Below are positions 1 through 8,597 of a stretch of DNA of 64,000 bases, piece by piece (positions within the stretch are counted from its first letter, which is position 1; each line of letters starts with the position of its first letter). Under the pieces are notes generated by a model. That model was not told the origin of the DNA and ran no database searches. It saw nothing but the letters and a program-made list of their open reading frames with translations. The position numbers and the translations under genes were made by a program. The stretch is from Paracoccus methylovorus (GTDB taxonomy: Bacteria > Pseudomonadota > Alphaproteobacteria > Rhodobacterales > Rhodobacteraceae): assembly GCF_016919705.1 (NCBI RefSeq), contig NZ_CP070369.1, positions 310,001-374,000 on the forward strand, written 5' to 3'.

Positions 1-405
1 TATGCGTTCAACAGCTCGCTGTTCTGGTCGGAAGAGGCCATGCGCTATCTGATGATCTGGGTCGTGATGATCGGCGCGGGGCTTAGCTATTCGCGCGGCC
101 AGTTCCTGGGCATGCGTCTGGCGGTGGACCGGCTGCCCGAGCGCCCGCGCCGCATCCTCAACCTGATCTCTGCGGTGCTGGTGCTGGTCTTTCTGGTGAC
201 GATCCTGTGGTTCGGCACGAAATTCGCATGGATGACCCGGTTTCAGTCGGCGACCGCCCTGGGATTTTCGATGTTCTGGGTCCATGGCGCGATCATCGTC
301 GGGGCCGGCCTGCTGGCGATCCATGTCGGGCTAGGCGAATTCTTTGGAATCGGGCGTGAAGTGCGATCCGAAGAGCACCCCATGGGCGCGGAGGAAGCGC
401 TGTGA
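1..405 (+). CDS. TRAP transporter small permease (DctQ-type), 5' end missing
   Basis: The reading frame is open from the first base, so the start lies upstream of the window. The visible 134 residues hold three hydrophobic segments and the DctQ-like pattern WSEEAMRYLMIWVVMIGAG, typical of the small four-helix subunit of tripartite ATP-independent periplasmic importers. It pairs with the large permease, whose GTG start overlaps this stop by four bases. The substrate-binding subunit is not visible and is probably just upstream. TRAP systems import organic acids; the four enzyme genes downstream suggest that the substrate is catabolised, but its identity cannot be read from the sequence. Confidence 0.9.
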   Translation, partial: YAFNSSLFWSEEAMRYLMIWVVMIGAGLSYSRGQFLGMRLAVDRLPERPRRILNLISAVLVLVFLVTILWFGTKFAWMTRFQSATALGFSMFWVHGAIIVGAGLLAIHVGLGEFFGIGREVRSEEHPMGAEEAL

Positions 406-1682
406 TCTGGCTTGGTTCGATCTTCCTATTCACGCTGGTCATCGGCATGCCGATCGCCTTCGTGCTGGGCATCAGCGCGCTTGGCTACTTCGTCTTTACC
501 GGCCAGACCCAGTTCCTGATCGTCTTGCCGCAGCGGATGCTGGCGGGGATGGATATGTTCGTGCTGCTGGCTATCCCGCTGTTCGTGCTGGCGGGTGCGA
601 TCATGGATGTGGGCGGGCTGACGCGGCGCCTGATCGGTTTCGCGAATTCGGTCGTCGGCCGCTTTCGCGGCGGCCTGTCGCTGACCGCCGTCTGGGGATG
701 CTTTCTGTTCGGCGGCGTCAGCGGATCGGCCGCAGCGGATGCGGCAGCCATCGGCACCGTGATGGTGCCCGACATGAAGCGGCAGGGCTATGATGTCGAT
801 TATTCGGCGGCCCTGATCGCCGTGTCTTCGCTGATGGCGCCGCTGGTTCCGCCCTCCATCGCCATGATCATCTATGGCGCGCTGTCGGGCACCTCGATCT
901 CTCAGCTTCTGATCGCGGGGCTGGCGCCGGGCTTCATGCTGGCGGTGTTCCTGTCCGCCTATGCGGTCTGGGTTGCCCATCGCCGGGGCTATCCCAAGGC
1001 CGCCAAGCAGTCGCTGTCCGCAATCATGCACGGTTTCTGGCAGTCCATCCCGGTGATGATGCTGCCCATCATCATCGTTGTCGGTATCCGCGGTGGCATC
1101 TTCACCGCGACCGAGGCGGCGGCCGTCGCCGCGATCTACGCGCTGGTTATCGCAACCGTGGTTTACCGCGCGATGAGTTGGCGGTTTCTGAAGGACGCCT
1201 TTGTCGCCACCGCGATCATCACCTCGGCCATCTACTTTCTTGTCGCGGTCGCCAATGTCGCCGGCTTCATCTTTGCCATCGAGCAATTGCCGCAAAAAGC
1301 CGTCGCGCTGCTGACCGGGGTTTCGGACAACAAATACGTCATCCTGCTGATGGTGAACCTGATCCTGCTGTTTTTGGGCATGTTCCTGGACACCATCGGC
1401 GTGCTGATCCTGACGGTTCCGGCGCTGATGGCAATCGGCAACGTGCTGGGGCTGGAGCCTGTGCATCTGGGCGTCATGGTGGTCTTCAACGTGCTGGTGG
1501 GCTTTGTGACGCCGCCGGTCGGGCTGTGCCTGTTCGTGATCGCTGGCGTCACCGGCCGTCCGATGGAAAAGATCGCCTATCGCGCCCTGCCGATGATCGG
1601 GATCGCGTTGATCGTGCTGGCGCTGATTACGGTGTTTCCCGAAATATCGCTGTTCCTGCCGCGCGTGCTTGGGGCGTCGTGA
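402..1682 (+). CDS. TRAP transporter large permease (DctM-type)
   Basis: A 426-residue, almost wholly hydrophobic protein with about 12 membrane segments, matching the usual DctM length. Family landmarks include the segment around FGGVSGSAAADAAAIGTVM, the run LMAPLVPPSIAMIIYG and the C-terminal VGFVTPPVGLCLFV. It forms the translocation channel with the small permease. Translation starts at GTG 402 inside the stop of the upstream gene, and its own stop overlaps the ATG of the next gene (TGATG), so expression is coupled along the operon. Confidence 0.93.
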   Translation: MIWLGSIFLFTLVIGMPIAFVLGISALGYFVFTGQTQFLIVLPQRMLAGMDMFVLLAIPLFVLAGAIMDVGGLTRRLIGFANSVVGRFRGGLSLTAVWGCFLFGGVSGSAAADAAAIGTVMVPDMKRQGYDVDYSAALIAVSSLMAPLVPPSIAMIIYGALSGTSISQLLIAGLAPGFMLAVFLSAYAVWVAHRRGYPKAAKQSLSAIMHGFWQSIPVMMLPIIIVVGIRGGIFTATEAAAVAAIYALVIATVVYRAMSWRFLKDAFVATAIITSAIYFLVAVANVAGFIFAIEQLPQKAVALLTGVSDNKYVILLMVNLILLFLGMFLDTIGVLILTVPALMAIGNVLGLEPVHLGVMVVFNVLVGFVTPPVGLCLFVIAGVTGRPMEKIAYRALPMIGIALIVLALITVFPEISLFLPRVLGAS

Positions 1683-2743
1683 TGGCGGATCTGTCTGTCA
1701 GTATCGGCAGCATCGGGCTGAAGAACCCCGTTATCGCCGCTTCGGGCGAGCATCTGATCGACGATGGCGGGATCGCCTCGGCCATCGCGGCCGGGGCAGG
1801 GGCGGTGGTGATGAAATCCGCAAACGACTCTGCTGCGGCCCAACGCCAGCTTTTGCAGGCCGAATATGCGGCACTGGATGCTGGCTGGAACCGGGTCGGC
1901 TGGGGACCCGATGCGCCGCGCGATGTAACCTTGCTGACCCGGTCGGGCCTTACCCCGCTGTCGTTCGACGAATGGCTGGCTCAGGCCCGGCGCATGGACG
2001 GGGCGGCGCGGCAGGCGGATTGCGTCCTTATCGCCTCGGTCGTCATGGCCGGGATCGAAGATGCGGTCCTGCGCGCCAAGGCGGTTGAGGATGCCGGGCT
2101 GCGGGTGTTCGAATTCAACATCGGCACCCCCTATGCCACCCAGTCCGCCAAAGGTGCGGTCAGCACCGAGCTTTCGCCGGAACGGGTGGCGGAACTGGTC
2201 GGTCGGGTCACGACCGCCGTGTCGATCCCCGTCTGGGTGAAACTGTCGGGCCAGAGCGAGCGCGTCAGCGATCTGGTCGCCGCCGCCGTCGGCGCGGGTG
2301 CGGAAAGCGCCGTGATCGCCGGCCGGGCCCTGGGCCTTGTGCCCGATCTGGAGACCATGGCGCCGATGCTGGGCACAAGCTGCGGCATCGGCGGATACTG
2401 GAACCTGCCGCTGACCTGTCATTGGCTGGCCACGACCCGCGCCCGAATGGGGGGCCACCAGCCGCTGATCGGGATCAACGGCGCGACATCCGGCCACGAC
2501 GTCGCGCGCATGATACTGGCGGGCGCATCGGCGGTGGGGCTGTCCTCGGCCGTCATGCTGAGGGGCTGGGACGTCATCCGCGACGCCGTTGCCGATCTTG
2601 ATGCCTATTGCGCGAAACAGGGCCTGCCCGCCCGCGAGCTGATCGGGCGCGCGGCCGATGCGCGCCGCAGCTTTGCCGAAATGCCGGTCCTGGATCAGGT
2701 CTGGCGCAACCATATTCCCGCGCCATCGGTGCCGGGCGAATAA
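1682..2743 (+). CDS. dihydroorotate dehydrogenase-like FMN protein
   Basis: A 353-residue TIM-barrel protein of the DHOD/PreA flavoprotein family. It has the N-terminal motif LKNPVIAASGE, a central VWVKLSG strand and the C-terminal phosphate-binding stretch IGINGATSGHDVARMILAGA. In true dihydroorotate dehydrogenases the segment carrying the catalytic Cys/Ser has the form N-x-S/C-x-P-N. Here it reads EFNIGTPY, with neither, so pyrimidine synthesis is unlikely. It sits in an operon with TRAP permeases, a DUF6282 protein, an aldolase and a cupin, which suggests oxidation or reduction of an imported organic acid. ATG 1682 overlaps the upstream stop; GTG 1679 is an alternative start. Confidence 0.75.
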   Translation: MADLSVSIGSIGLKNPVIAASGEHLIDDGGIASAIAAGAGAVVMKSANDSAAAQRQLLQAEYAALDAGWNRVGWGPDAPRDVTLLTRSGLTPLSFDEWLAQARRMDGAARQADCVLIASVVMAGIEDAVLRAKAVEDAGLRVFEFNIGTPYATQSAKGAVSTELSPERVAELVGRVTTAVSIPVWVKLSGQSERVSDLVAAAVGAGAESAVIAGRALGLVPDLETMAPMLGTSCGIGGYWNLPLTCHWLATTRARMGGHQPLIGINGATSGHDVARMILAGASAVGLSSAVMLRGWDVIRDAVADLDAYCAKQGLPARELIGRAADARRSFAEMPVLDQVWRNHIPAPSVPGE

Positions 2744-2759
2744 TTCAGGAGGAATTCCG

Positions 2760-3659
2760 ATGACTGCCGAACAAAGCCGCATTGACGATCTGATGAAGGG
2801 CGCGGTCGACCTGCATATCCATTCCGGCCCCTCGCTGCATCCGCGCAAGCTGGACCATATCGCCGCGCTTCGCGAGGCGGACGAGGCCGGAATGGCAGCC
2901 GTGCTGCTGAAGGATCATTACTATCCCACCATGCCGATCACGACGCTGATCAACCAGAACCTGGGTTTCAGGACCAAGGCCATCGGCTCGATCGTGCTGA
3001 ACAACCCGCTGGGGGGGCTGAACCCGTCCGCGGTGGACTACGCCCTGAAGCAAGGGGCCCGTGTCGTCTGGATGGCGACGGCGCATGCCAAGAACCACAT
3101 GGATCACGAGGCCGAAAAACCCGGCTTCAAGTTCCCGCAAAACAGCAAGAAGACCGTCGCCCCCATCCCGCTGACCCTGACCAACGAGGCGGGCGTCGTG
3201 CGCGACGAGGTCAAGCATATCCTTGATCTGATCGCCGAGGCCGATGCCGTCGTATCCGGCGGCCACCACCATGCGCGCGAACTTTTCCCGTTTTATGAAG
3301 AGGCGAAATCGCGCGGGGTAAAGCGCCTGTTCCTGAACCACCCGACCTATGTGAACGATTGCAGCTTGCAGGATGTCGCCTCGCTGGTCGGGATGGGCGT
3401 GAAGATGGAGCATTCGGTCTGCATGTTCATCCCTTCGACCTTCAAACTGTTCGATGAGGACCACCTGCGCGCGGTCATTGACGCGGCAGGCGTCGACAAC
3501 ACGTTTTTCGGCACCGATCTGGGCCAGAATGGCAACCCCAACCCGGTCGATGGCATGCGCCAGATGATCGCCATGCTGATCGGTCTGGGTTATTCGGACG
3601 ACGATATCCGCAAGATGACCTCGACCATCGGGGCCGAACTGGTCGGGCTTGAAGCATGA
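2760..3659 (+). CDS. DUF6282 family protein (amidohydrolase-like)
   Basis: A 299-residue protein that I recognise as DUF6282, a group related to metal-dependent amidohydrolases. Likely metal-binding residues occur in order: VDLHIHSGPSLHP near residues 17-29, LLKDHYYPT, SGGHHHARE, LNHPTYV and FGTDLGQNGNP. This pattern of His at beta-strand ends and a late Asp is typical of the superfamily. The start is ATG 2760 after a strong AGGAGG site. It overlaps the aldolase gene downstream by four bases. The substrate is unknown; hydrolysis or decarboxylation of a ring compound would fit the fold, but this is inference. Confidence 0.75.
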   Translation: MTAEQSRIDDLMKGAVDLHIHSGPSLHPRKLDHIAALREADEAGMAAVLLKDHYYPTMPITTLINQNLGFRTKAIGSIVLNNPLGGLNPSAVDYALKQGARVVWMATAHAKNHMDHEAEKPGFKFPQNSKKTVAPIPLTLTNEAGVVRDEVKHILDLIAEADAVVSGGHHHARELFPFYEEAKSRGVKRLFLNHPTYVNDCSLQDVASLVGMGVKMEHSVCMFIPSTFKLFDEDHLRAVIDAAGVDNTFFGTDLGQNGNPNPVDGMRQMIAMLIGLGYSDDDIRKMTSTIGAELVGLEA

Positions 3660-4405
3660 GCGGACTGAAGGCGCGGATCAACGCCGGCGAGACGGTCCTT
3701 GGCACGTTCGTCAAAACTCCTGCCCCCCATGTCATCGAGTTGCTGGGGATCGCCGGGCTGGATTTCGCGGTGGCGGATCAGGAACACGCCCCGCTAGACC
3801 TTGGCGCAATGGACCAGCTTGCGCTGGCCGCGCGCGCAGTGGGGCTGCCGCTAGTCGCACGCTGCTGGGGACAGTCGCCGGCGCGTATCTCGCCCTTGCT
3901 GGATCTGGGCTGCACGGGCGTGATGGTGCCCCATGTCGCCGACAGCGAAACCGCCGAAAACGTCGTGGCCGCCGTCAAGTTCGGGCCGGGCAAGCGTGGA
4001 TTGTCGCCCTCGCCCCGGGCGGGGAATTACGGAACCATGGGCGCTGCGGCCTATACCGCGAAAAGCGACGCGGAATCGGTGGTGATGGTCCAGATCGAGG
4101 ACGCCGAAGCGCTGGATCGTCTGGACATGATCGCCAGCGTTCCGGGCGTAGACGTGCTGTTCGTCGGCCCTGCGGATCTGTCGCAATCGCTGGGCTGCGG
4201 CTTCCCCTCGGCCCAGCTTGACGCGGCAATCGTCCGCGTGATCCAGGCCGCGCGGCACGCGAATGTCGCCGCCGGGCTGTTCGTCGGCGACGAAAGCCAG
4301 ATCGCCGCATGGCGCGAACGTGGTGTCAGCGTCTTTGTCTGCGGCTCGGATCAGGGGCTGGTGATAAAGGGCGCGCGCCGGATCGCAGAGGCGGGCAGGG
4401 CCTGA
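3656..4405 (+). CDS. HpcH/HpaI aldolase family protein
   Basis: A 249-residue class II pyruvate-type aldolase. The family pattern is complete: KTPAPHVIELLGIAGLDFAVADQEHAP near the N-terminus with the acid/base His, ARCWG for the substrate-binding Arg, QIEDAEA for the metal-ligand Glu and VGPADLSQSLG for the metal-ligand Asp. Such enzymes split 2-keto-3-deoxy or 4-hydroxy-2-oxo acids into pyruvate and an aldehyde. Its position after the DUF6282 gene and before a cupin suggests that it performs the carbon-carbon cleavage step of this operon. ATG overlaps the upstream TGA. Confidence 0.85.
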   Translation: MSGLKARINAGETVLGTFVKTPAPHVIELLGIAGLDFAVADQEHAPLDLGAMDQLALAARAVGLPLVARCWGQSPARISPLLDLGCTGVMVPHVADSETAENVVAAVKFGPGKRGLSPSPRAGNYGTMGAAAYTAKSDAESVVMVQIEDAEALDRLDMIASVPGVDVLFVGPADLSQSLGCGFPSAQLDAAIVRVIQAARHANVAAGLFVGDESQIAAWRERGVSVFVCGSDQGLVIKGARRIAEAGRA

Positions 4406-4431
4406 CGCCCGCAACCCGGAAAGGATTTCAG

Positions 4432-5334
4432 ATGTATAAAGACAAAGACCCTCGCGCCGCGATCTTTGCCGCGGCATCGACCCCACCGCGCACCGGCCTG
4501 ATCGCCGAAGAGCAACTGGCCGAGTTCGACAAGACCCCTCCGCAAGAGGATGCCGAGGGCCGCAAGATCTGGTATCAGCGCGGCTGCAATTTCGTGCTGG
4601 CCTATGCCGAAGCGCAGCCCGGCGCGGCTTTCGCGCGCACGGCGCAGCCCGACGAATATGTCCTGCTGCTGCCCGACAGCCCGGCCGTGATCGAGGCGAA
4701 CGGCGAAACCGTCACGGTCGCAGCCAATTCCATCGCCTTCGTGCCGCCCGGCAACAGCCGTGTCACGCTGCCCCAAGGCGGCCGCTTCGTGCGGCTGTTC
4801 ACCAGCGCCTCGTCCGATCTGGTCGCGCTTTGCCCCAATGCCGGTGCCTATGCGGCGGGCCGCAGCCATATCCCGCACTTCGCGGCATGGCCGGAACCGG
4901 TCGGAGGCTTCAAGATCCGCACCTACAGCCTTGATGTGGCGCCGCAGGAAGGGCGCTTTGGCCGGATCTTCCGCTGCACCACCTTCATGGTGAACTTTCT
5001 GGACGTGCAGAAAGGCCCGCGCGATCCCAAGAAGCTTTCCCCCCATCACCACGACGATTTCGAGCAATGTTCGCTGGCCCTTGGCGGCAGTTTCACCCAC
5101 CATCTGCGCTGGCCCTGGACGGTTGATCGGGGCGACTGGCGCGAGGACCGGCACATCGCCGTCGGCTCGCCCTCATCCTTGGTGATCCCGCCGCCGGTCA
5201 TTCACACGACCGAGGCCAGCGGCCCGGAAACGAACGCGCTTGTGGACATTTTCTGCCCGCCGCGTCTGGATTTTTCGCTGCAGGACGGATGGGTGCTGAA
5301 CGAAGCCGATTACCCCATGCCAGAGAGTTCCTGA
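4432..5334 (+). CDS. bicupin-like protein of unknown function
   Basis: A 300-residue soluble protein with two cupin-like halves. The first half (about residues 50-140) contains VIEANGETVTVAANSIAFVPPG. The second (about residues 200-285) contains the probable metal cluster SPHHHDDFEQCSLALGG followed by VIPPPVIHTTEA, matching cupin motifs 1 and 2. The start is ATG 4432 behind GGAAAGGA. It is the last gene of the operon that begins with the TRAP permeases. It could be an isomerase, dioxygenase or decarboxylase for the pathway intermediate; no specific family was recognised. Confidence 0.6.
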   Translation: MYKDKDPRAAIFAAASTPPRTGLIAEEQLAEFDKTPPQEDAEGRKIWYQRGCNFVLAYAEAQPGAAFARTAQPDEYVLLLPDSPAVIEANGETVTVAANSIAFVPPGNSRVTLPQGGRFVRLFTSASSDLVALCPNAGAYAAGRSHIPHFAAWPEPVGGFKIRTYSLDVAPQEGRFGRIFRCTTFMVNFLDVQKGPRDPKKLSPHHHDDFEQCSLALGGSFTHHLRWPWTVDRGDWREDRHIAVGSPSSLVIPPPVIHTTEASGPETNALVDIFCPPRLDFSLQDGWVLNEADYPMPESS

Positions 5335-5434
5335 CCGCCCATCGAGCACAGCGCGGCAGCCGACAGGGGCTGGCGCGCTGTCGCCGATTTTCTCACAAGC
5401 GGCCCGGTGGGGAACAGGCTTGTCACGCATCACC

Positions 5435-5455
5435 ATGCGCATATATGATGTGCAT
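5435..5455 (+). promoter_or_regulatory. candidate CcdAB operator, near-palindrome
   Basis: Two copies of ATGCRCAT (ATGCGCAT and ATGTGCAT) face each other around an AT-rich centre, 17 bases before the ccdA start. The site would overlap the promoter of the toxin-antitoxin operon. CcdA/CcdB complexes are known to repress their own promoters, so autoregulation is the simplest reading. Confidence 0.55.
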
Positions 5456-5471
5456 AAAGCGAGGTAAGATC

Positions 5472-5708
5472 ATGCACGCCCATACTGCCCCCCGGAAACC
5501 CACGAACCTGACGCTGGATTCGTCGCTGCTGACCGAGGCCAGATCGTTCGGGGTGAACCTGTCCCAGGCGGCCGAGGCCGGCCTGCGACATGCCGTGGCC
5601 GAGGCAAAGGCAAAAGCCTGGCAGCAGGAAAACGCCGCCGCCCTTGCCAGCTCGAACGCATGGGTGGATGCGCACGGCCTGCCTCTGGACCAGTATCGGC
5701 AGTTCTGA
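5472..5708 (+). CDS. ccdA: type II antitoxin CcdA
   Basis: A 78-residue protein with the CcdA pattern: an N-terminal ribbon-helix-helix segment (KPTNLTLDSSLLTEARSFG, about residues 9-27) for DNA binding, and a charged C-terminal tail ending in WVDAHGLPLDQYRQF that normally wraps the toxin. ATG 5472 follows GAGGTAAG. Its stop overlaps the toxin start (TGATG), the usual coupling in these modules. The pair stands alone between unrelated operons, so it may be a chromosomal module or a relic of a plasmid. Confidence 0.9.
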   Translation: MHAHTAPRKPTNLTLDSSLLTEARSFGVNLSQAAEAGLRHAVAEAKAKAWQQENAAALASSNAWVDAHGLPLDQYRQF

Positions 5709-6007
5709 TGGCGCGTTTCGACGTCTACGCCAACCCCAGCGCAGTGGGCTATGTGCTGGATGTTCAGGCGGATGTGCTGAGCGGATTGAACACGCGCATC
5801 GTGGTGCCGCTGATGCCTTTGGCGCAAGCTCCGGTTCCAGCCAAGCGTCTCAACCCGTTGTTCGTGATCGGGGACGTGCCGCATGTGATGGTCACGCAGT
5901 TCATGGCCGCGATCCCCCGCGCCCTGTTGCGCAGCCCGGTCACCAACCTGTCGGGGCAGGACAGCGAGATCATGGCGGCGCTGGACATGGTTCTGGTCGG
6001 GTTCTGA
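5708..6007 (+). CDS. ccdB: CcdB family toxin (gyrase poison)
   Basis: A 99-residue protein that aligns by eye with F-plasmid CcdB along its length, including YVLDVQADVL, RIVVPLMPL, LNPLFVIGDVPHVMVTQ and the final hydrophobic helix. CcdB traps DNA gyrase on cleaved DNA. In the F protein the last three residues (Trp-Gly-Ile) are needed for killing; here the end is Val-Gly-Phe, so the gyrase-contacting Trp is absent. Activity therefore cannot be assumed. ATG 5708 overlaps the ccdA stop. Confidence 0.88.
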   Translation: MARFDVYANPSAVGYVLDVQADVLSGLNTRIVVPLMPLAQAPVPAKRLNPLFVIGDVPHVMVTQFMAAIPRALLRSPVTNLSGQDSEIMAALDMVLVGF

Positions 6008-6068
6008 CGCGGTCGGGCTACCCTCCGCATCAGAAAAACCGCGCGCAGATGCAGCGCCGTGATGTCGG

Positions 6069-7175
6069 TTATACGCCGGCCCCCACCATCGCGACCGCCT
6101 GCAAAAAGATATCGTTCTCTGCCGGGGTCGAGATCGTGACGCGTGCCCAATCAAGGAACGGCTCTTCCTGCCAAGCCTTGATCAGCACGCCCTGACGACG
6201 CAATGCCTCGACGAAATCGGCGGCTTTGCCCGGCGTGCGGAAGAACAGAAAGTTCGCCTCGCTTGGCGCGACCTCATGCCCGGCCTGATGCAAGGCCTGG
6301 GCGACCCGGCTGCGTTCCGCAACGGTCAAGGCGACGTTGCGCTGAAGATGGTCGCGGTCTTGCAGCGCCGCCAGCGCGGCGGCCCCTGCCAAGGCGTTGA
6401 CCGCAAAAGGATTGCGGGTCTTGCGCAGTGCCTGCGTCAGCGCCGGGTCCGAGCAGATGCCATAGCCCACCCGCGCGCCCGCCAACCCGTAGGCCTTGGA
6501 AAACGTCCGCAGCGAAATCCAGCTCAGCCCCGCATCGCGCAACATCGCCAGCGCGTCAAAGGACGCATCGCCTGCCAGATATTCGCGGTAAGCCTCGTCG
6601 AAAACCACAAGCACATGCGGGGGCACGCCGGCGATCAGCCGGGTGAACTCATCCCGCGTTATCGCCGGTCCGGCGGGGTTCGAGGGCGAGGAAAAGATCA
6701 GCACCCGCGTCCTTGTCCCCATCGCGCGCACCAGCCCATCCACCGGAAAGGACCAGTCCGGCAGAAAGGCGATCTTGTGGACCAACGCCCCGACCGCCTG
6801 CGCGCCGAATTCGTGCAGGCCGAAACTGGGACAGATCGTCACCACCTCGTCCCCCGCCCGCAGGACCGTGCGGAAAATGGCGTTGATCAGGTCTTCCGAG
6901 CCGTTGCCAAGGATCACGGCCTCGGGGGGAGTGTCGTTTTCCGCCCCGATCGCATCGCGCAGCGCCTGATCGGAGGCGTCGGGATAGCGCCCGGTCCCCG
7001 CGGCCGCATGCCGGATCGCCTCGACCGCGGCGGGCGAGGGGCCAAGCGGGCTTTCGTTGCTGTCCAGCTTGGCACGGGCCTCGATGCCATAGATCGCGCG
7101 GAACCGGTCCAGCGCCAGACCGGCATTGTAATCCGGCAGGGCGGCCACTTCGGGCCGTATCAGATCGCTTGTCAT
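6069..7175 (-). CDS. histidinol-phosphate aminotransferase-like PLP enzyme
   Basis: A 368-residue class I/II aminotransferase of the HisC type. It shows KLDSNESPLGPSP near the N-terminus, NGSEDLINAI, the FDEAYREY segment that binds the PLP pyridine nitrogen, and the Schiff-base lysine in RTFSKAYGLAGARVGYG (about residue 225). It is not with other histidine genes. It precedes an FAD-linked hydroxyacid oxidase and an ABC binding protein on the same strand. A role in transaminating an imported amino compound, with the FAD enzyme acting on the keto or hydroxy product, is plausible but inferred. It is last in this minus-strand run. Confidence 0.85.
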   Translation of the reverse strand: MTSDLIRPEVAALPDYNAGLALDRFRAIYGIEARAKLDSNESPLGPSPAAVEAIRHAAAGTGRYPDASDQALRDAIGAENDTPPEAVILGNGSEDLINAIFRTVLRAGDEVVTICPSFGLHEFGAQAVGALVHKIAFLPDWSFPVDGLVRAMGTRTRVLIFSSPSNPAGPAITRDEFTRLIAGVPPHVLVVFDEAYREYLAGDASFDALAMLRDAGLSWISLRTFSKAYGLAGARVGYGICSDPALTQALRKTRNPFAVNALAGAAALAALQDRDHLQRNVALTVAERSRVAQALHQAGHEVAPSEANFLFFRTPGKAADFVEALRRQGVLIKAWQEEPFLDWARVTISTPAENDIFLQAVAMVGAGV

Positions 7176-7187
7176 GTCGTTACGCCT

Positions 7188-8597
7188 TCACAGATCGAAA
7201 ATCTTGCCGGGGTTCATGATCCCCGACGGATCAACGGCGCATTTCAACCGCCGCATCAGGTCCAGCGCCGGGCCATGTTCGGCCTGCATATAGGGCTTCT
7301 TGCCCAAGCCAACCCCGTGTTCCCCTGTTGCCGTGCCCCCCATCGACAGGGCCAGCTCGACCAGCTTGCGGCTGATGGCCATCCCGGTTTCAAGCTCGGC
7401 GGGATTCGCCGGATCGAACAGCAGCACCAGATGGAAATTGCCGTCCCCGACATGACCCATCAGCGGCGCCATCAGGCCGGTGTGCGCGATTTCGGCCTTG
7501 ATCGCGGCGATGCAGGCAGGCAGTTGCGACAGCGGCACGCAGACATCGGTCGACAACCCCTTGATGCCCGGCCGCAGCGCCCGCGCCGCATAAAGGGCGT
7601 CATGGCGGATGCGCCACAGCCGCGCGGTGTCGTCGGGCGTCGTAGCCAGTTCGACCCGCACCGCCCCGGCATCCTGCGCCAGATCCTGAAACAGGGCGAT
7701 GTCGTGGGCGACCGCCGGGGCAGAGCCGGTGATCTCCACCCACAGCGTCGGGCCGACCGGCAGATCGGTGCCGCAATAGCCGTTGATCGCCTGCATCTGC
7801 AAATCGTCGGCCAGTTCGATCCGGTTCAACCCCAGACCGAATTGCAGCGCCTCGACCACGCAGCCGGTCGCGGCATCCAGATCGGCAAAGCTGCACAGAA
7901 CCGTCTGCGAAGCCGCAGGGATACCGAACAGCCGCAGGGTGACTTCGGTAATCACGCCAAGCGTGCCCTCGGCCCCCACGAACAGATGCGTCAGGTCATA
8001 GCCCGAGGCGGATTTGCGTGCCCGCCCGCCGGTGCGAATGATCTGGCCGTCCGGCAGCACCACCGTCAACCCCAGCACAAGTTCGCGCATCGAGCCATAG
8101 CGCACCGTCGTGGTGCCCGATGCCCGGGTCGAGGCCATGCCGCCAAGTGTCGCATGCGCCCCCAGATCGACCGGAAAGAACAGCCCGGCGTCCCGCAGTT
8201 CCTCGTTCAGCCGCTGGCGGGTGACACCGCATTGAACGGTGCAATCCATATCCTCGGCCCCGATGCGCAGCACCTGGTCCATCGCGGACAGGTCAAGGGT
8301 GATCCCGCCTTCGGGGGCCAGAACCTGCCCCTCGATCGAGGACCCCGCGCCAAAGGGAACGACCGGCGCGCCGTGGCGGTTGCAGATGGCCAGGACCTGC
8401 GCGACCTCTTGGGTCGAGCGGACCTTGACGACCGCATCGGGCAGCGCGGCGGAAATCCAGCTTTCCGCCGCGCCGTAATGTTCACGGGCCGAGGCCGAGA
8501 CCAGAAGCCGGTCCCGAAAGACCGGCGCCAGCTCTTGCATTGCCGCACGCACGGCGGGACGGATCGCCCCGCCGTCGATCTTTGCCGCCTGCGTCAC
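7188..8597 (-). CDS. FAD-linked oxidase, D-lactate/glycolate dehydrogenase type (GlcD/DLD)
   Basis: A 469-residue flavoprotein. The FAD-binding PP-loop VVPFGAGSSIEGQ and the VGAEGTLGVITEVTLRL segment mark the PCMH domain. The C-terminal cap has GHVGDGNFH and GEHGVGLGKKPYM, the metal and substrate residues of the D-2-hydroxyacid dehydrogenase group. It oxidises a D-2-hydroxyacid, passing electrons to cytochrome c or quinone. I chose GTG 8597 because it overlaps the stop of the upstream gene by four bases; GTG 8609 would add four residues. The substrate is probably a breakdown product of what the adjacent ABC system imports. Confidence 0.87.
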   Translation of the reverse strand: MTQAAKIDGGAIRPAVRAAMQELAPVFRDRLLVSASAREHYGAAESWISAALPDAVVKVRSTQEVAQVLAICNRHGAPVVPFGAGSSIEGQVLAPEGGITLDLSAMDQVLRIGAEDMDCTVQCGVTRQRLNEELRDAGLFFPVDLGAHATLGGMASTRASGTTTVRYGSMRELVLGLTVVLPDGQIIRTGGRARKSASGYDLTHLFVGAEGTLGVITEVTLRLFGIPAASQTVLCSFADLDAATGCVVEALQFGLGLNRIELADDLQMQAINGYCGTDLPVGPTLWVEITGSAPAVAHDIALFQDLAQDAGAVRVELATTPDDTARLWRIRHDALYAARALRPGIKGLSTDVCVPLSQLPACIAAIKAEIAHTGLMAPLMGHVGDGNFHLVLLFDPANPAELETGMAISRKLVELALSMGGTATGEHGVGLGKKPYMQAEHGPALDLMRRLKCAVDPSGIMNPGKIFDL

